Assembly (NCBI GenBank): GCA_946811185.2 | Contig: OX328105.1 | Coordinates: forward strand, 47,678,845-47,742,844 | From: Hippopus hippopus | Taxonomy: Eukaryota; Mollusca; Bivalvia; Cardiida; Cardiidae | DNA: 64,000 nt | Reading direction: 5' to 3' | Shown: positions 21,819 through 31,500 of the stretch, piece by piece | Layout: each line of letters starts with the position of its first letter | Position numbering within the stretch: the first letter of the stretch is position 1 | Position numbers and translations under genes: made by a program | Notes under the pieces: generated by a model | The model's input: the letters and a program-made list of their open reading frames with translations, nothing else | What the model was told of the DNA's origin: nothing | Database searches by the model: none

Positions 21819-22055
21819 TGTTATGATCAGACTGTTCGTGTTCTATATATGTTTAATAACTACATCTACGATTGTTCGATAAAGACTATAGTATATCTTT
21901 GAGCATGCGCATTATGTATGTAGCGTTCGTCTGCTGCACAACTTTCTTTAGTTCTTGTATTAAAGTTTCTGTAGTAAGCACGCTTGTGTTATTTCAGTTA
22001 TTCTCAATAGAGAACCTTTGCAGATACATTACAAGACTCAAACACAAACACAACA
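21819..22055 (+). repeat. Probable 5' LTR of the Gypsy element
   Basis: Starts TGTTATGATC and ends ..CACAAACACAACA, so the termini form the TGTT/AACA inverted pair expected of an LTR, directly before the primer-binding site. A TATA-like TCTATATATG lies at about 21842. No matching 3' LTR was found downstream, so the left border is inferred. Confidence 0.55.
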
Positions 22056-22068
22056 TGGTGTCAGAAGT
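22056..22068 (+). promoter_or_regulatory. Primer-binding site, tRNA-Leu type
   Basis: TGGTGTCAGAAGT is complementary to the 3' end of animal tRNA-Leu(CAA), which ends ..ACTTCTGACACCA. Thirteen bases match, then pairing stops. Confidence 0.7.
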
Positions 22069-22121
22069 AAAAACAAAAAACACGAAGTAAAATAATAAAG
22101 TGAGAATACCTGGTCGTAAAA

Positions 22122-24857
22122 ATGGATTTAAGTGGAATTCCACACCCGAAAATCAGTTGGGACTCTACGAATATACCTGATGAATGGGAAAAATTCCAAA
22201 CTCATGTGGAACTGATATTTTCTGGACCTTTGAAAGAAAAGTCAGAGCAGGAGAAAGTATCATACTTGCTACTCTGGGTTGGAGAGCAAGGACGCCAGAT
22301 CTATAAAACATGGACTGGGATTTCGGAGGAAGATTCCAAAAAACTGAAAACGTACTACGACCGTTTTAAAAGACATGTCCAACCGAAACTGAATCCCATT
22401 TTTGCCCGATTTCGTTTCAACAACGAAGTTCAAGGATCGGACAATATTGATGCCTATGTGACAAGGTTACGTATTCGAGCCCGGGATTGTAATTTTCGAA
22501 TGAACGAGAACACGGACATAACTGAAGACATGATCCGCGATAGAATTGTGTTCGGATGTTCAGATCCCAAGGTTCGTGAAAAATTGATAAATGAAGGTGA
22601 TAAGCTCACGATGGACAAGGCTATTCAAATCGTTCAAAACTTTGAATACTGTCAACAACAATTACACTCGATGGCAACCTCTCAAGCAGGAAACAATGTT
22701 GACGCGGTCAAGAAGTCTACGAAATGCACCAAAAAGGCACAGAGACAACGATCAGACCAGAAGAAACGTACACAATGGACTTGTGGTCGTTGTGGTTATA
22801 ACCACGATTCAAAAGCTGTGTGTCCAGCAAAGGGTGAAAAATGCAATAAATGCAACAAACTGAACCATTTCGCTAAAGTTTGCAAAACTAAATCTGTTGA
22901 TTTTGTGAATGAAAGTGATGATGAATGCAGAGGATATTCCGTAGACATGGTAAGCGCCTCTTCTCTTTTTACACACTCTGCCAGTGATGATCAGATGCTT
23001 GTAAACCTACAAATTGGTCCGAAAATGTCTAAAGTGATGTTCAAAATTGATACGGGCAGTAGTGCAAATATCATTCCATTCACACAATTTCAGCTGTTAG
23101 GTATTAAAGGTTCCCTAAAACCTCCAGATTGCAAATTAATTTCGTATTCTGGAGAAATGCTTAATGCGAAAGGTATGATCAATTTGAATTGTCGATATCG
23201 CGATTCGCAATTATCTGCACGCTTCTACATTGTACACACTAAGTCTCCGCCATTGATAGGTACAAAAACATCAATTGACCTGGGACTAATTAAACTGACA
23301 TACTCTGTAGATAATGACGCAAATGAACACTTGACAAAAGACTCCGTTTTACGAGAGTACAGTGACCTTTTCAAAGGTATAGGGACAATTCCAGGTAAAT
23401 GTCATTTACACCTGAAGGACAATATGATACCGACTGTCAATCCTCCACGCAGAATACCAGAAGCCTTGAAAAATAGACTCAAGACTGAGCTTGATCAAAT
23501 GGTCAAAGACAAAATTATTCGACGTGTTACAGAACCAACGGACTGGGTAAATTCCATAGTCGTAGTGGAAAAGCCAAAAACTGGCAAACTGAGAATTTGC
23601 CTTGATCCAAAAGCTTTAAACGAAGCAATTCGCAGGCCACATTTTCAGATGCCGACGCTAGATGACATTACATCTAAACTTGCCGGTGCAAAATATTTCA
23701 GTATTTTGGACATAACACACGCATATTGGAATGTTCAGTTAGACGAGCAATCGTCTCTGCTGACTACATTTAATACACCTTTTGGAAGATATTGTTACTT
23801 AAGACTTCCATTTGGGATAAGCTCTTCAGGAGACATTTTTCAGCAAAAAGTTTGCGAAATTTTCGAGAGCTTGCCAGGTATTCAGGCCATTGTAGATGAT
23901 ACTCTGGTGTACGGACAGACAAGAACTGAACATGACCAAAATCTAAGAAATGCGTTGAACAGAGCCCGCGAAAAAGGTATTTGCTTCAATCCCGACAAAT
24001 GTACAATCGGCGTAACCGAAGTTCCTTTCTTTGGACATATCATTAGTAGTACAGGGTTGAAACCTGATCCGAGCAAAATTGAGGCTATTTTGCAATTACC
24101 AGTTCCAGACAGCCGCGAGAAACTTCAAACATTCCTAGGGATGGTTAACTATCTTGCAAAATTTGCCCCAAATCTTGCTGACGTGACAAATCCTCTTAGG
24201 GTATTGTTGAAAAAAGAATCAGATTTCATTTGGGACGAGACTCAAACTAGGGCATTCAACAAGGTCAAACAGTTAATCACTGATGTACCTGTTTTAGGAT
24301 ATTATGACCCTAATAAAGAACTAGTTCTTGAAACTGATGCGTCTAAATCTGGGTTAGGGTGCTGCATCTTTCAAGATGGCCGACCAATCGCCTACGCTTC
24401 AAAGAGTCTGACCAAGAGCGAATGCATGTACGCACAGATAGAGAAGGAATTACTTGCTATTTTATATGGCTGCAAAAGGTTCCACCAGTTTACGTATGGT
24501 TTGGCGGAAAAGGGTGTAGGGATAGCTAAAAAGCTTATGAAAAAGGCAAAGGACGATAAAGAAAGTCCCTATGTGCTTTTTCTGGAGTACAGAAACACGC
24601 CACTAGATTGTGGATATTCCCCTGCACAATTATTGCTTGGTCGTAGAACAAAATCGTTTGTTCCAATTACGAGTAAAGCGCTGCAACCAGACCAAGTTGA
24701 CCCTAAAAAAGTCCGCCTTTCGGTAAATAGGTCAAAAGGTAAACAAAAACAAGATTATGACAAATCCTCGAAGGTATTAAAACCCTTACGCATAAATGAC
24801 GCAGTGCTGTACGGTATGGTCCTGATCTACAGAACCCTTGAAACCAGGCCTGTTTGA
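22122..24857 (+). CDS. Ty3/Gypsy Gag-Pol polyprotein, internally deleted
   Basis: The single 911-residue frame has a Gag-like N terminus; two zinc knuckles at about 221-255 (CX2CX3HX5C and CX2CX4HX4C); a retropepsin motif DTGSSANI at about 310; a reverse transcriptase with LPFGISSSGD and the active site VDDTLVYG at about 591 (VDD in place of the commoner YVDD or FIDD); and the first part of RNase H (TDAS at about 738, the Glu in EKELLA) up to about residue 792. The frame then jumps directly to an integrase C-terminal stretch (EYRNTPLDCGYSPAQLLLGR), so the rest of RNase H and the integrase zinc finger and catalytic core are missing without a frame break. The last 20 or so codons run into unrelated sequence. 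It cannot integrate alone, but the frame is otherwise clean, so the deletion is recent or selection has kept the frame. Confidence 0.9.
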   Translation: MDLSGIPHPKISWDSTNIPDEWEKFQTHVELIFSGPLKEKSEQEKVSYLLLWVGEQGRQIYKTWTGISEEDSKKLKTYYDRFKRHVQPKLNPIFARFRFNNEVQGSDNIDAYVTRLRIRARDCNFRMNENTDITEDMIRDRIVFGCSDPKVREKLINEGDKLTMDKAIQIVQNFEYCQQQLHSMATSQAGNNVDAVKKSTKCTKKAQRQRSDQKKRTQWTCGRCGYNHDSKAVCPAKGEKCNKCNKLNHFAKVCKTKSVDFVNESDDECRGYSVDMVSASSLFTHSASDDQMLVNLQIGPKMSKVMFKIDTGSSANIIPFTQFQLLGIKGSLKPPDCKLISYSGEMLNAKGMINLNCRYRDSQLSARFYIVHTKSPPLIGTKTSIDLGLIKLTYSVDNDANEHLTKDSVLREYSDLFKGIGTIPGKCHLHLKDNMIPTVNPPRRIPEALKNRLKTELDQMVKDKIIRRVTEPTDWVNSIVVVEKPKTGKLRICLDPKALNEAIRRPHFQMPTLDDITSKLAGAKYFSILDITHAYWNVQLDEQSSLLTTFNTPFGRYCYLRLPFGISSSGDIFQQKVCEIFESLPGIQAIVDDTLVYGQTRTEHDQNLRNALNRAREKGICFNPDKCTIGVTEVPFFGHIISSTGLKPDPSKIEAILQLPVPDSREKLQTFLGMVNYLAKFAPNLADVTNPLRVLLKKESDFIWDETQTRAFNKVKQLITDVPVLGYYDPNKELVLETDASKSGLGCCIFQDGRPIAYASKSLTKSECMYAQIEKELLAILYGCKRFHQFTYGLAEKGVGIAKKLMKKAKDDKESPYVLFLEYRNTPLDCGYSPAQLLLGRRTKSFVPITSKALQPDQVDPKKVRLSVNRSKGKQKQDYDKSSKVLKPLRINDAVLYGMVLIYRTLETRPV

Positions 24858-25855
24858 AACATGACGTATGGATCGTGATGTACATTGACTACAGTAATTA
24901 TCATGGTGGTGCCTGTTGCTCTAGATAAGGGTTGAAGCTGCTCGAAAATGACGGAAATAGATGAAGATCAGACAGCACATAGCCCGTGTAATATTTTTTT
25001 AATATTGTATAAGATATTTCGTAAACATAAAAGAAAATCTTGTTTGTTTTCCTTACTCGGTGTATTTATTTCGTTGTGTAGTCGAAGGGTTTAATTTATT
25101 ACAGAACCTATTACTGTAATTATACAACTTTTTACGTTGCTGCTGGTCAAAGGTTTAGAATAGCTCTTGAAATTTACATTAGAAGTTTTACACTAGGTTT
25201 GTACAAGGCCTATGCAGAAAATGGTTCAAACTACTGTTTATTAAACGAAATATGTATAGTAATAGTTATTATTTTGTGGTTGAATAGATCCAGATCTTTA
25301 AAGACTTAAAAAATGTTTGTGTCTGCCATTTCAGAAATGAAAGAAACGTGGTTTGTGCCAACTGTGCAGGCTATGATCAGAATAATTTTGGAGATGCCAT
25401 ACAAAAGTTTTTGTTTCTAGAGTAGAAATGTTAAGATTCACTGTGTTACAAGCATGCTAAGATACTTTTTGACAAGCAAGAAGATCATCTTTTAGGAAAA
25501 AGTTGTTGAATATTTTCTTTTTTTTTTTTTCTTTCCTTTTTTTCTTTTTTATTGTAAAAAAAAAAGAAACACAAAGAAGAGATCACTGATAAGAATTGTA
25601 AATACATGTAAACAGCATTAGAATACATGTACATATTATTTTCTGTTTCTTTTTTCCTTGCATTTTAGTACCATTTGTCATGATTTTCCGCTGGTGGGGA
25701 GTGGGGGTAAAAACAGATACAAAAAATGTAATCACAATTTCTCAAGAGAGTCAATATTTCTGAAATTGTCCACCAAAAGATTGCGGCTTCTATGAAGCTA
25801 TGCATCATAAATTTGTCTTGTAGCTACCATGAATGTCAGTTGTGCGCACGAAAGC
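24858..25855. other. Interior of the 7.7-kb element, no gene
   Basis: No 3' LTR or polypurine tract is recognisable. Poly-T and poly-A tracts lie at 25516-25566. Confidence 0.45.
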
Positions 25856-26090
25856 AAAAAAAATCATGATAAGAGTTAGAATTATCGCGATATTTTTATC
25901 GTGAACATTTTTGTTTTATCATGATACTTCTCTTTAATTATCGTGATAGCTATCTCGTATCTCGCGGCAGAAATATGGCACCATATAAATCCATATGATA
26001 GAAGCTTTCTAGTTTGGCTATCTCTTTATGTTACTCGTTACACACTGCGAAATTATAATGATCTAATCTAGTGACTCATAAACTAGTTAA

Positions 26091-26524
26091 TTAACCCTTT
26101 AACTCAAAATTTAAGACTTGTCTAAATTCAAAGGTTGCAGACGACAAATTGATTGTAGCTCAGATGATGATCTTAGTCTTTGATACGGTAGAAAACATTG
26201 TGAGAAAACGAGCCAGCATTTTCTCCTTTTCCATCAATGTTTTCGGAACCCTTCTTCTTCCAGGTTGTTATAATGAAACTCGGAGATGTGTGTTTAAATA
26301 CCAGAAAGAATCCAAAGTTTGCACTAACTTGAAATACAGAAGTTTTGACACCATTGCGAGAAAGGGAGAAAATGCCACCGACCAGCATTTTCTCTATTTC
26401 ATAATTTTTTCTATCCTTTCAAAGGCAAACTCTGTCCTTTGTAGCACAACCATTTTGTTGTCTGCAAATGCCTCAAATGTGGATGAATCTAAGATTTTAT
26501 TGTCTGATATTTAAAGAGTTAGTT
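26091..26524. repeat. Two family-1 MITEs in opposite orientation, decayed
   Basis: 26091-26300 is minus-oriented with a shortened hairpin. 26338-26524 is plus-oriented and ends AAAGAGTTAG. Confidence 0.65.
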
Positions 26525-26629
26525 AACAGCGAATAAAAACTAAGTAAATTATATATTGTGCAAATGAATTTTTAGGTCATACCTTTTTTCCCCCGATAAA
26601 ACTAATTAATCTTTTTTTGTGTGCAATTG

Positions 26630-26842
26630 GTCCAAGACATGGTAGGACTCGTGACCTGGAGGCCCCGGGTTCTTTTCGCACAGGATCCACAGGATTTTTC
26701 GTGGGAGTGTCCGTTGGCAAGGCGTTTCAGAGCCCTAGCCTAGTGCTAATGAAACCCAGAAAATAGATTGATATGTGAGCAGTCACCATGATATGACTGA
26801 AATAATGTTGAAAGCGGCGTAAAACACCATTTAATCAATGAT
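26630..26842 (+). repeat. SINE
   Basis: Head with ACTCGTGACCTGGAGGC and a B-box-like GGGTTCTTTTCG. The tail TGAAATAATGTTGAAAGCGG leads into GTAAAACACC and AATCAATG, shared with the 4.4, 46.7 and 49.8 kb copies. Confidence 0.65.
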
Positions 26843-27566
26843 ACTATTTATGGGCCCGCAAAATAAACATATGAAAAAAAAAACGATGTCAGGAGAACTC
26901 GTACCCTGGAGAACTTGTACCCCTTATATTCAAATGACATGTAATACATACATGTATCTATTTTTTTTTTCAAGGAATCTTGCTTGTTGTTTAGTATGTT
27001 TGAAGATACTCTTTCAACGCTGTGAAAATGAGACTTATTGTATATACTTTATGTAAAGCTGTGGATAGGTTACCCCCGACTCGGAAGCTCGCCCCGATGT
27101 TATTTTTGATTTATAAGCCCGTCAAACACGAACTCATCAAGCATCTTAAAAGTGAAATTCTAACGAAAACTGTGTGTCCCTTTGTTTACAGTGATTGAAA
27201 CCAAAGTAAAGGGATTTAAGAAATGAAATTTGGCACCGTAAAACATAGTGCAGAAAATGAAATTTGTAAAAGTAGTTGAAGCACCCCATCTCACAATGAT
27301 TTGATGTAAAAAAAAAAAAGTGCAAAAAAAGAAAGTGCATTTAATTTTTATTTTTTAATTCAAAACACGAACAACGAGGTTCAAATTGATACACATCAAT
27401 GATGACAGCCGATTTTTTTACTTTTTTTTTTTTAGCTTTCACACTCAATATATATATCATGAATAATTCACATTTTCATAGCGCCAAAAAAGTATAGATG
27501 TTTGTTCTAGCTATCATTATTCAAGATACTCAAAAATAAAAAATACTGTAAGCAGATATAACAATA

Positions 27567-27837
27567 TATGAGCCATGCTCAGTGAAAAGGGGGCTTAATG
27601 CATTTGCGAAAAATATCGACCCATGTCACCCCGCACAGTCCATGCAGACTGACATTGGCCAAAACTTTACGCTATCTTCAATTTTTCTGCATGTCAAAGG
27701 ATGATTCTACCTCATGATTAAGTCGGTTGTTAGACAAAGTGGATTTTATAGATCCGTAATTAGATGATGTCTTGCTTGGTATAATGCATCACGGAGAGCT
27801 TTACATTAAGCCACCTTTTACCAGAGCATGGCTCATA
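27567..27837. mobile_element. Family-2 'GAGCCATGCTC' MITE
   Basis: TATGAGCCATGCTCAGTG to AGAGCATGGCTCATA, with the internal CAGTCC..TGCAGACTG stem. Close tandem neighbour of the next copy. Confidence 0.85.
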
Positions 27838-27847
27838 AATATATATA

Positions 27848-28115
27848 AATGAGCCATGCTCTGTGAAAAGGGGGCTTAATCCATCTGCGAAAAGTATCGA
27901 CCCAGGTCAGCCTGCGCAGTCCGCACTGGCTGACTTGGGCCGAAACTTTTGGCTGTTGGTCAATTTTCTGTATGTATGAGGACCAGACTGCCTCATGATT
28001 AAGTTGGTTGTGAAAAGAAGTGGCTATTACGGATCCATAAGTATTCGATGGTTTGCTTGGTATGATGCATCACGAAGATGCATTTAGCCCCCTTTTGCCA
28101 GAGCATGGCTCATAT
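27848..28115. mobile_element. Family-2 'GAGCCATGCTC' MITE
   Basis: ATGAGCCATGCTCTGTG to CAGAGCATGGCTCATAT. Internal stem GTCAGCCTGCGCAGTCCGCA / CTGGCTGAC. Confidence 0.85.
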
Positions 28116-28310
28116 ATATTTTTAATTTCTAGGGTACGAGTTTTCTGGAGAACTCATACCTTTGAAATAAAGGTATAAGTTTTCCAGGGTACGAGTTCTC
28201 CGTTGTAACAACTCAAGCAACCAACGGAGAAAAAACTGCAAGGGAGAATAATGTATTTTTATGACACGAGTAAAAAATACTTGGTTATGCCCCTTTGAAT
28301 CGTGGCATTA

Positions 28311-28318
28311 ATTTGCAT
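28311..28318 (+). promoter_or_regulatory. Octamer ATTTGCAT upstream of RBM7
   Basis: A perfect octamer motif 120 bp before the ATG, in the only repeat-free segment (28202-28437) between the upstream element and the gene. A role in RBM7 transcription is inferred from position only. Confidence 0.25.
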
Positions 28319-28437
28319 GCTGTAAGTACTTATAACGCTGCACCGGCTGGAAAATTTTGGAAACAAAACCAATTCGAAACAAAGCCATAGATCTATTCTG
28401 TTTCAAAGACCAAGCAAGTGAAAGTATTTAATGTAAA

Positions 28438-28524
28438 ATGACCAGTGAAGACGACAGAACACTGTGGGCAGGAAATTTATCAGAGCGGGTTACTGAAGAA
28501 ATTTTATATGAATTGTTTTTACAG
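28438..28524 (+). CDS. RBM7: RBM7 exon 1
   Basis: 29 codons from the ATG to FLQ, ending ACAG before a GTGGGT donor, phase 0. It covers RNP2 and the first RRM helix. Confidence 0.9.
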
Positions 28525-31500
28525 GTGGGTCAATGCATCAAATTCGGTCCTCAGATATTTCGCCCCAGCTTCTTTCGCCCCTCGTGTGGGGCTTTTCTCT
28601 ACGAAAAAGTGAACTTGAAAGATGACTTAACCCTCTACTCTACAATCCAGAATTATAACAACTTGACAGAAAAGACTTGAAAAGTTTGGGGGTAAAGGAG
28701 AAAATGTTTTGTACCCGTTTAAAGTGACTTTTATTATTTAAGTGAATCCCTTGGTATGAGCCATGTTTAATTGATAGGCAATAAATGTTTTCATTGGTGG
28801 TGAGTCTCAAATGTTTCGTCTTGTAAAGGGTTAAGAGCAAGCAAGATTTACTAACGTAACATGCATCAGTTTGGGTTATTCATCTAAGCACAGAACATAA
28901 AGTGGGTCCATCAGTTGTTTTTACTTCATACTGCTGTACAATCACTACTGATTTTTACCAGGCGTGTTGTCTGGAAACATTAGTAAGAAAAATGAAAAAA
29001 AAAAAAAAAAAAAATGCAGTGGTTAGATTGGTAATTTTTGTTTTTAATTAGGATCTTAAATATTGATATTGGAAAACTTGCTCTGTAAGCTTGACAACAA
29101 ACATTATTGCGAGTAAAAAATAATTTTGCAAGTTGAAATTTTATCCATTCACGAGAAAATGCCAGTGAAAAAAAAAGATTAAAATTGATCACTGATTATT
29201 ATCATTAGTGTCAAGCTAAAAACTTACAACTTCACTCTTTACCTCATGACAAAATTTATACTGATCGGAATTGAAAGCATTTGCAGAAGACAAATAAAAG
29301 GCAGCTTAAATAATAGCATTTGCTTTTGAAAATGGAGAAAAGATTTGGGAAAATGAGAAAATGCTAATTACATTGTTTACAAAGGGCTTCTCATCAAATC
29401 TAGGGATTGGGTATCAAGGTTTAACTGTTAACCAGTTAAAAATAAAAATTATTTAGTCATGGCCAAAATGAAAGCAGTTAAGGACATCATATTAGATAGA
29501 CTGAAATGATGGGCTAACAGGGTTTAGCTGTTAAAAGATAGAGAACGTGGGAAAGGAAGAACATTTCTGGGTTCCAGCATTTTTTTTTTCTGCCACAATG
29601 TAGTCAAAGAGTTTTTTTTCAGGGTGGTCAGAACACGGGAATGTTTGATGAAAGTGCCATTAAAGATACATCCTTACAGCTAGAGAGGAAAAACACAGTT
29701 AAAACTTGAAAGTGTGTAGAATGGCTCAGCTGTATAAACATAGATAAATTAATAATATATACTATGGTGTAAGGGATACAAAAACAATAGAATTGTCCTC
29801 AGTTAAAATCGGAAACAACAACAGTTATTGCTTTGAAAGCCTCCTAACATGAAATGCATTTTCTATCTGTCGTAATCTGTGCAATCTTGCACCCAACAAG
29901 GGCAACATTTGGCATGAAGATACAAGAATGATTATAGTTTTATAGAATAAGGCTGAAATGGGTTTAAAAATGACTGAAACTGCCTGAAAACGTGTATATG
30001 TATAGATGTATACCTTTAAGCCCAACAGACACTTTCAATCAAGAGACATCCAAATAAATGGCAACAGTATTCTGCTGAGGATTTTTCAGAGAGGGGGCAA
30101 CTGTCTAGCAAAGTTGCAGGATTGGGGGACACGTTTAGACAATAACACTTATCTTTCTACCAAACCATGAAATTTTGGCTTGGACCAAATTGAAAGCATT
30201 CTCAGATGACAAATTAAAAGTTGCTAAAATGATGATGTCCGTCTTTGATAGGGTAGAAAACATTGTAGAAAAAGGTTACTTGCATTTTCTCCTTTTTCCA
30301 CAATATTTCAATTGTTCTTTGGGTTGTTAAAACTCGGGATTGTTAACCCTTTACTACACATTCCCGAGATATAATGAGCCATAGCCCTAATAGAGTTGGC
30401 TGTGGAAAAAATTATAGGAAAAGAAGAAAATGCATTTTCTCCTTTTTTCACAACGATTTATGTCCTTCCTCACACAACTTCCATCATTTGAGCCAAATTA
30501 AAATTTGTAGACTGCAAATGCTTTGAAATTAGACAAATCCAAAATATTGTTGTTTGGTAGAGAGTTAAGACTTTCTCAAATAAATTTGAAAGGTACAAAG
30601 TCATTTATATGTGCATTTTGAATGCAGCATTTTTCCAACTCGGTGGCACATTGTTCCAGAATCTTCTCCATGGCAGAACACTGAATGTATTTTAAGGTTA
30701 CTCTTGCAGAATGTCTCGGCAGGTCAAATTTGTAGTGTAATTTAAGATAAAATTGCATGTTCTCTGCAGTTTGATCTTGATCTATAACTATTCTGGTCAC
30801 AAAGGCGATTTTAGGTGTGAAGGGCCTTTTGTGAGTAAAGGGATTCTTTTTACATACAAGTGGACAAATAGGTATCCACAAAGAATTGACATTGAAACTA
30901 ATATATTATCTGACAAGGATTGTGACCAAATTTGGTACTTTTTGGTCAAGAAGCAAAATTTTTCCTTTGACCACATTTTCTTCAAAAGTTGTCTGCTGCA
31001 AGACAAGCTGACATGGGTCGAAATCTTTGACTTATGCTTTTTTAGAATTTTCAGCATGTCCAAGGACCATATGATTCTACCTCATGAATCAGCCGGTAGC
31101 TAGACAAAATGGATTTTATGGATCCATAGTTATGTGATGACTTCCTTGGTATTAACTCTGTACCAAACAATGAAATTTCAGAATTCTCAAACTTGAAAGC
31201 ATTTACAGACGACAATTAACCCTTTACCACACAATGACGCTTTTTGACGCTCCTAAAAAAGAGGCCTTTTGAAAACATTGTGGGAAAAGGAGAAAATGCT
31301 GGTAACCAGCATTTTCTCCTTTTCCCACAAAGTTTTCTACCCTATCAAAGAAAAGTTGCGTCATTTGAGCCACTATGAAATTGTCGTCTGCAAATGCTTT
31401 CAATTTGGATAGGTCTTAAATTTTGCCGTGAGGTAAAGGGTTAAGATGAGGCTCAAATGATTGAATTTGTCTTTAATATGATAGAAAACATTGTGGGAAA

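Larger units (their letters stand above)
18307..25985. mobile_element. 7.7-kb inverted-repeat element with 6-bp target duplication, packed with other repeats
   Basis: Both ends read TATGGTG(G/C)CATATTTCTGCC inward and stay alike for about 50 bases, with recurrent ATC(A/G)(T/C)GATAA subterminal motifs. The flanking direct repeat TAAATC lies at 18301-18306 and 25986-25991. Inside are a hairpin-ended repeat (18502-19029), a TTAA element (19107-20928) and a Gypsy retrotransposon (21819-24857). No coding region attributable to the outer element is visible. A 6-bp duplication is unusual among cut-and-paste families, and I cannot assign a superfamily. Confidence 0.65.
26892..28201. mobile_element. 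1.3-kb inverted-repeat element containing two family-2 MITEs
   Basis: The left end GGAGAACTCGTACCCTGG, followed by AGAACTTGTACC, is mirrored at the right end. The right arm also contains a small palindrome around 28152-28196 (GGAGAACTCATACCTTT / AAAGGTATAAG). No coding sequence. Its right end is 236 bp upstream of the RBM7 start codon. Confidence 0.6.

Noticed and set aside
24858..25855. 3' LTR for the Gypsy element
   Set aside because: No segment matches the 5' LTR start TGTTATGATCAGAC or its end; a passing GATCAGACAGCAC is too short.
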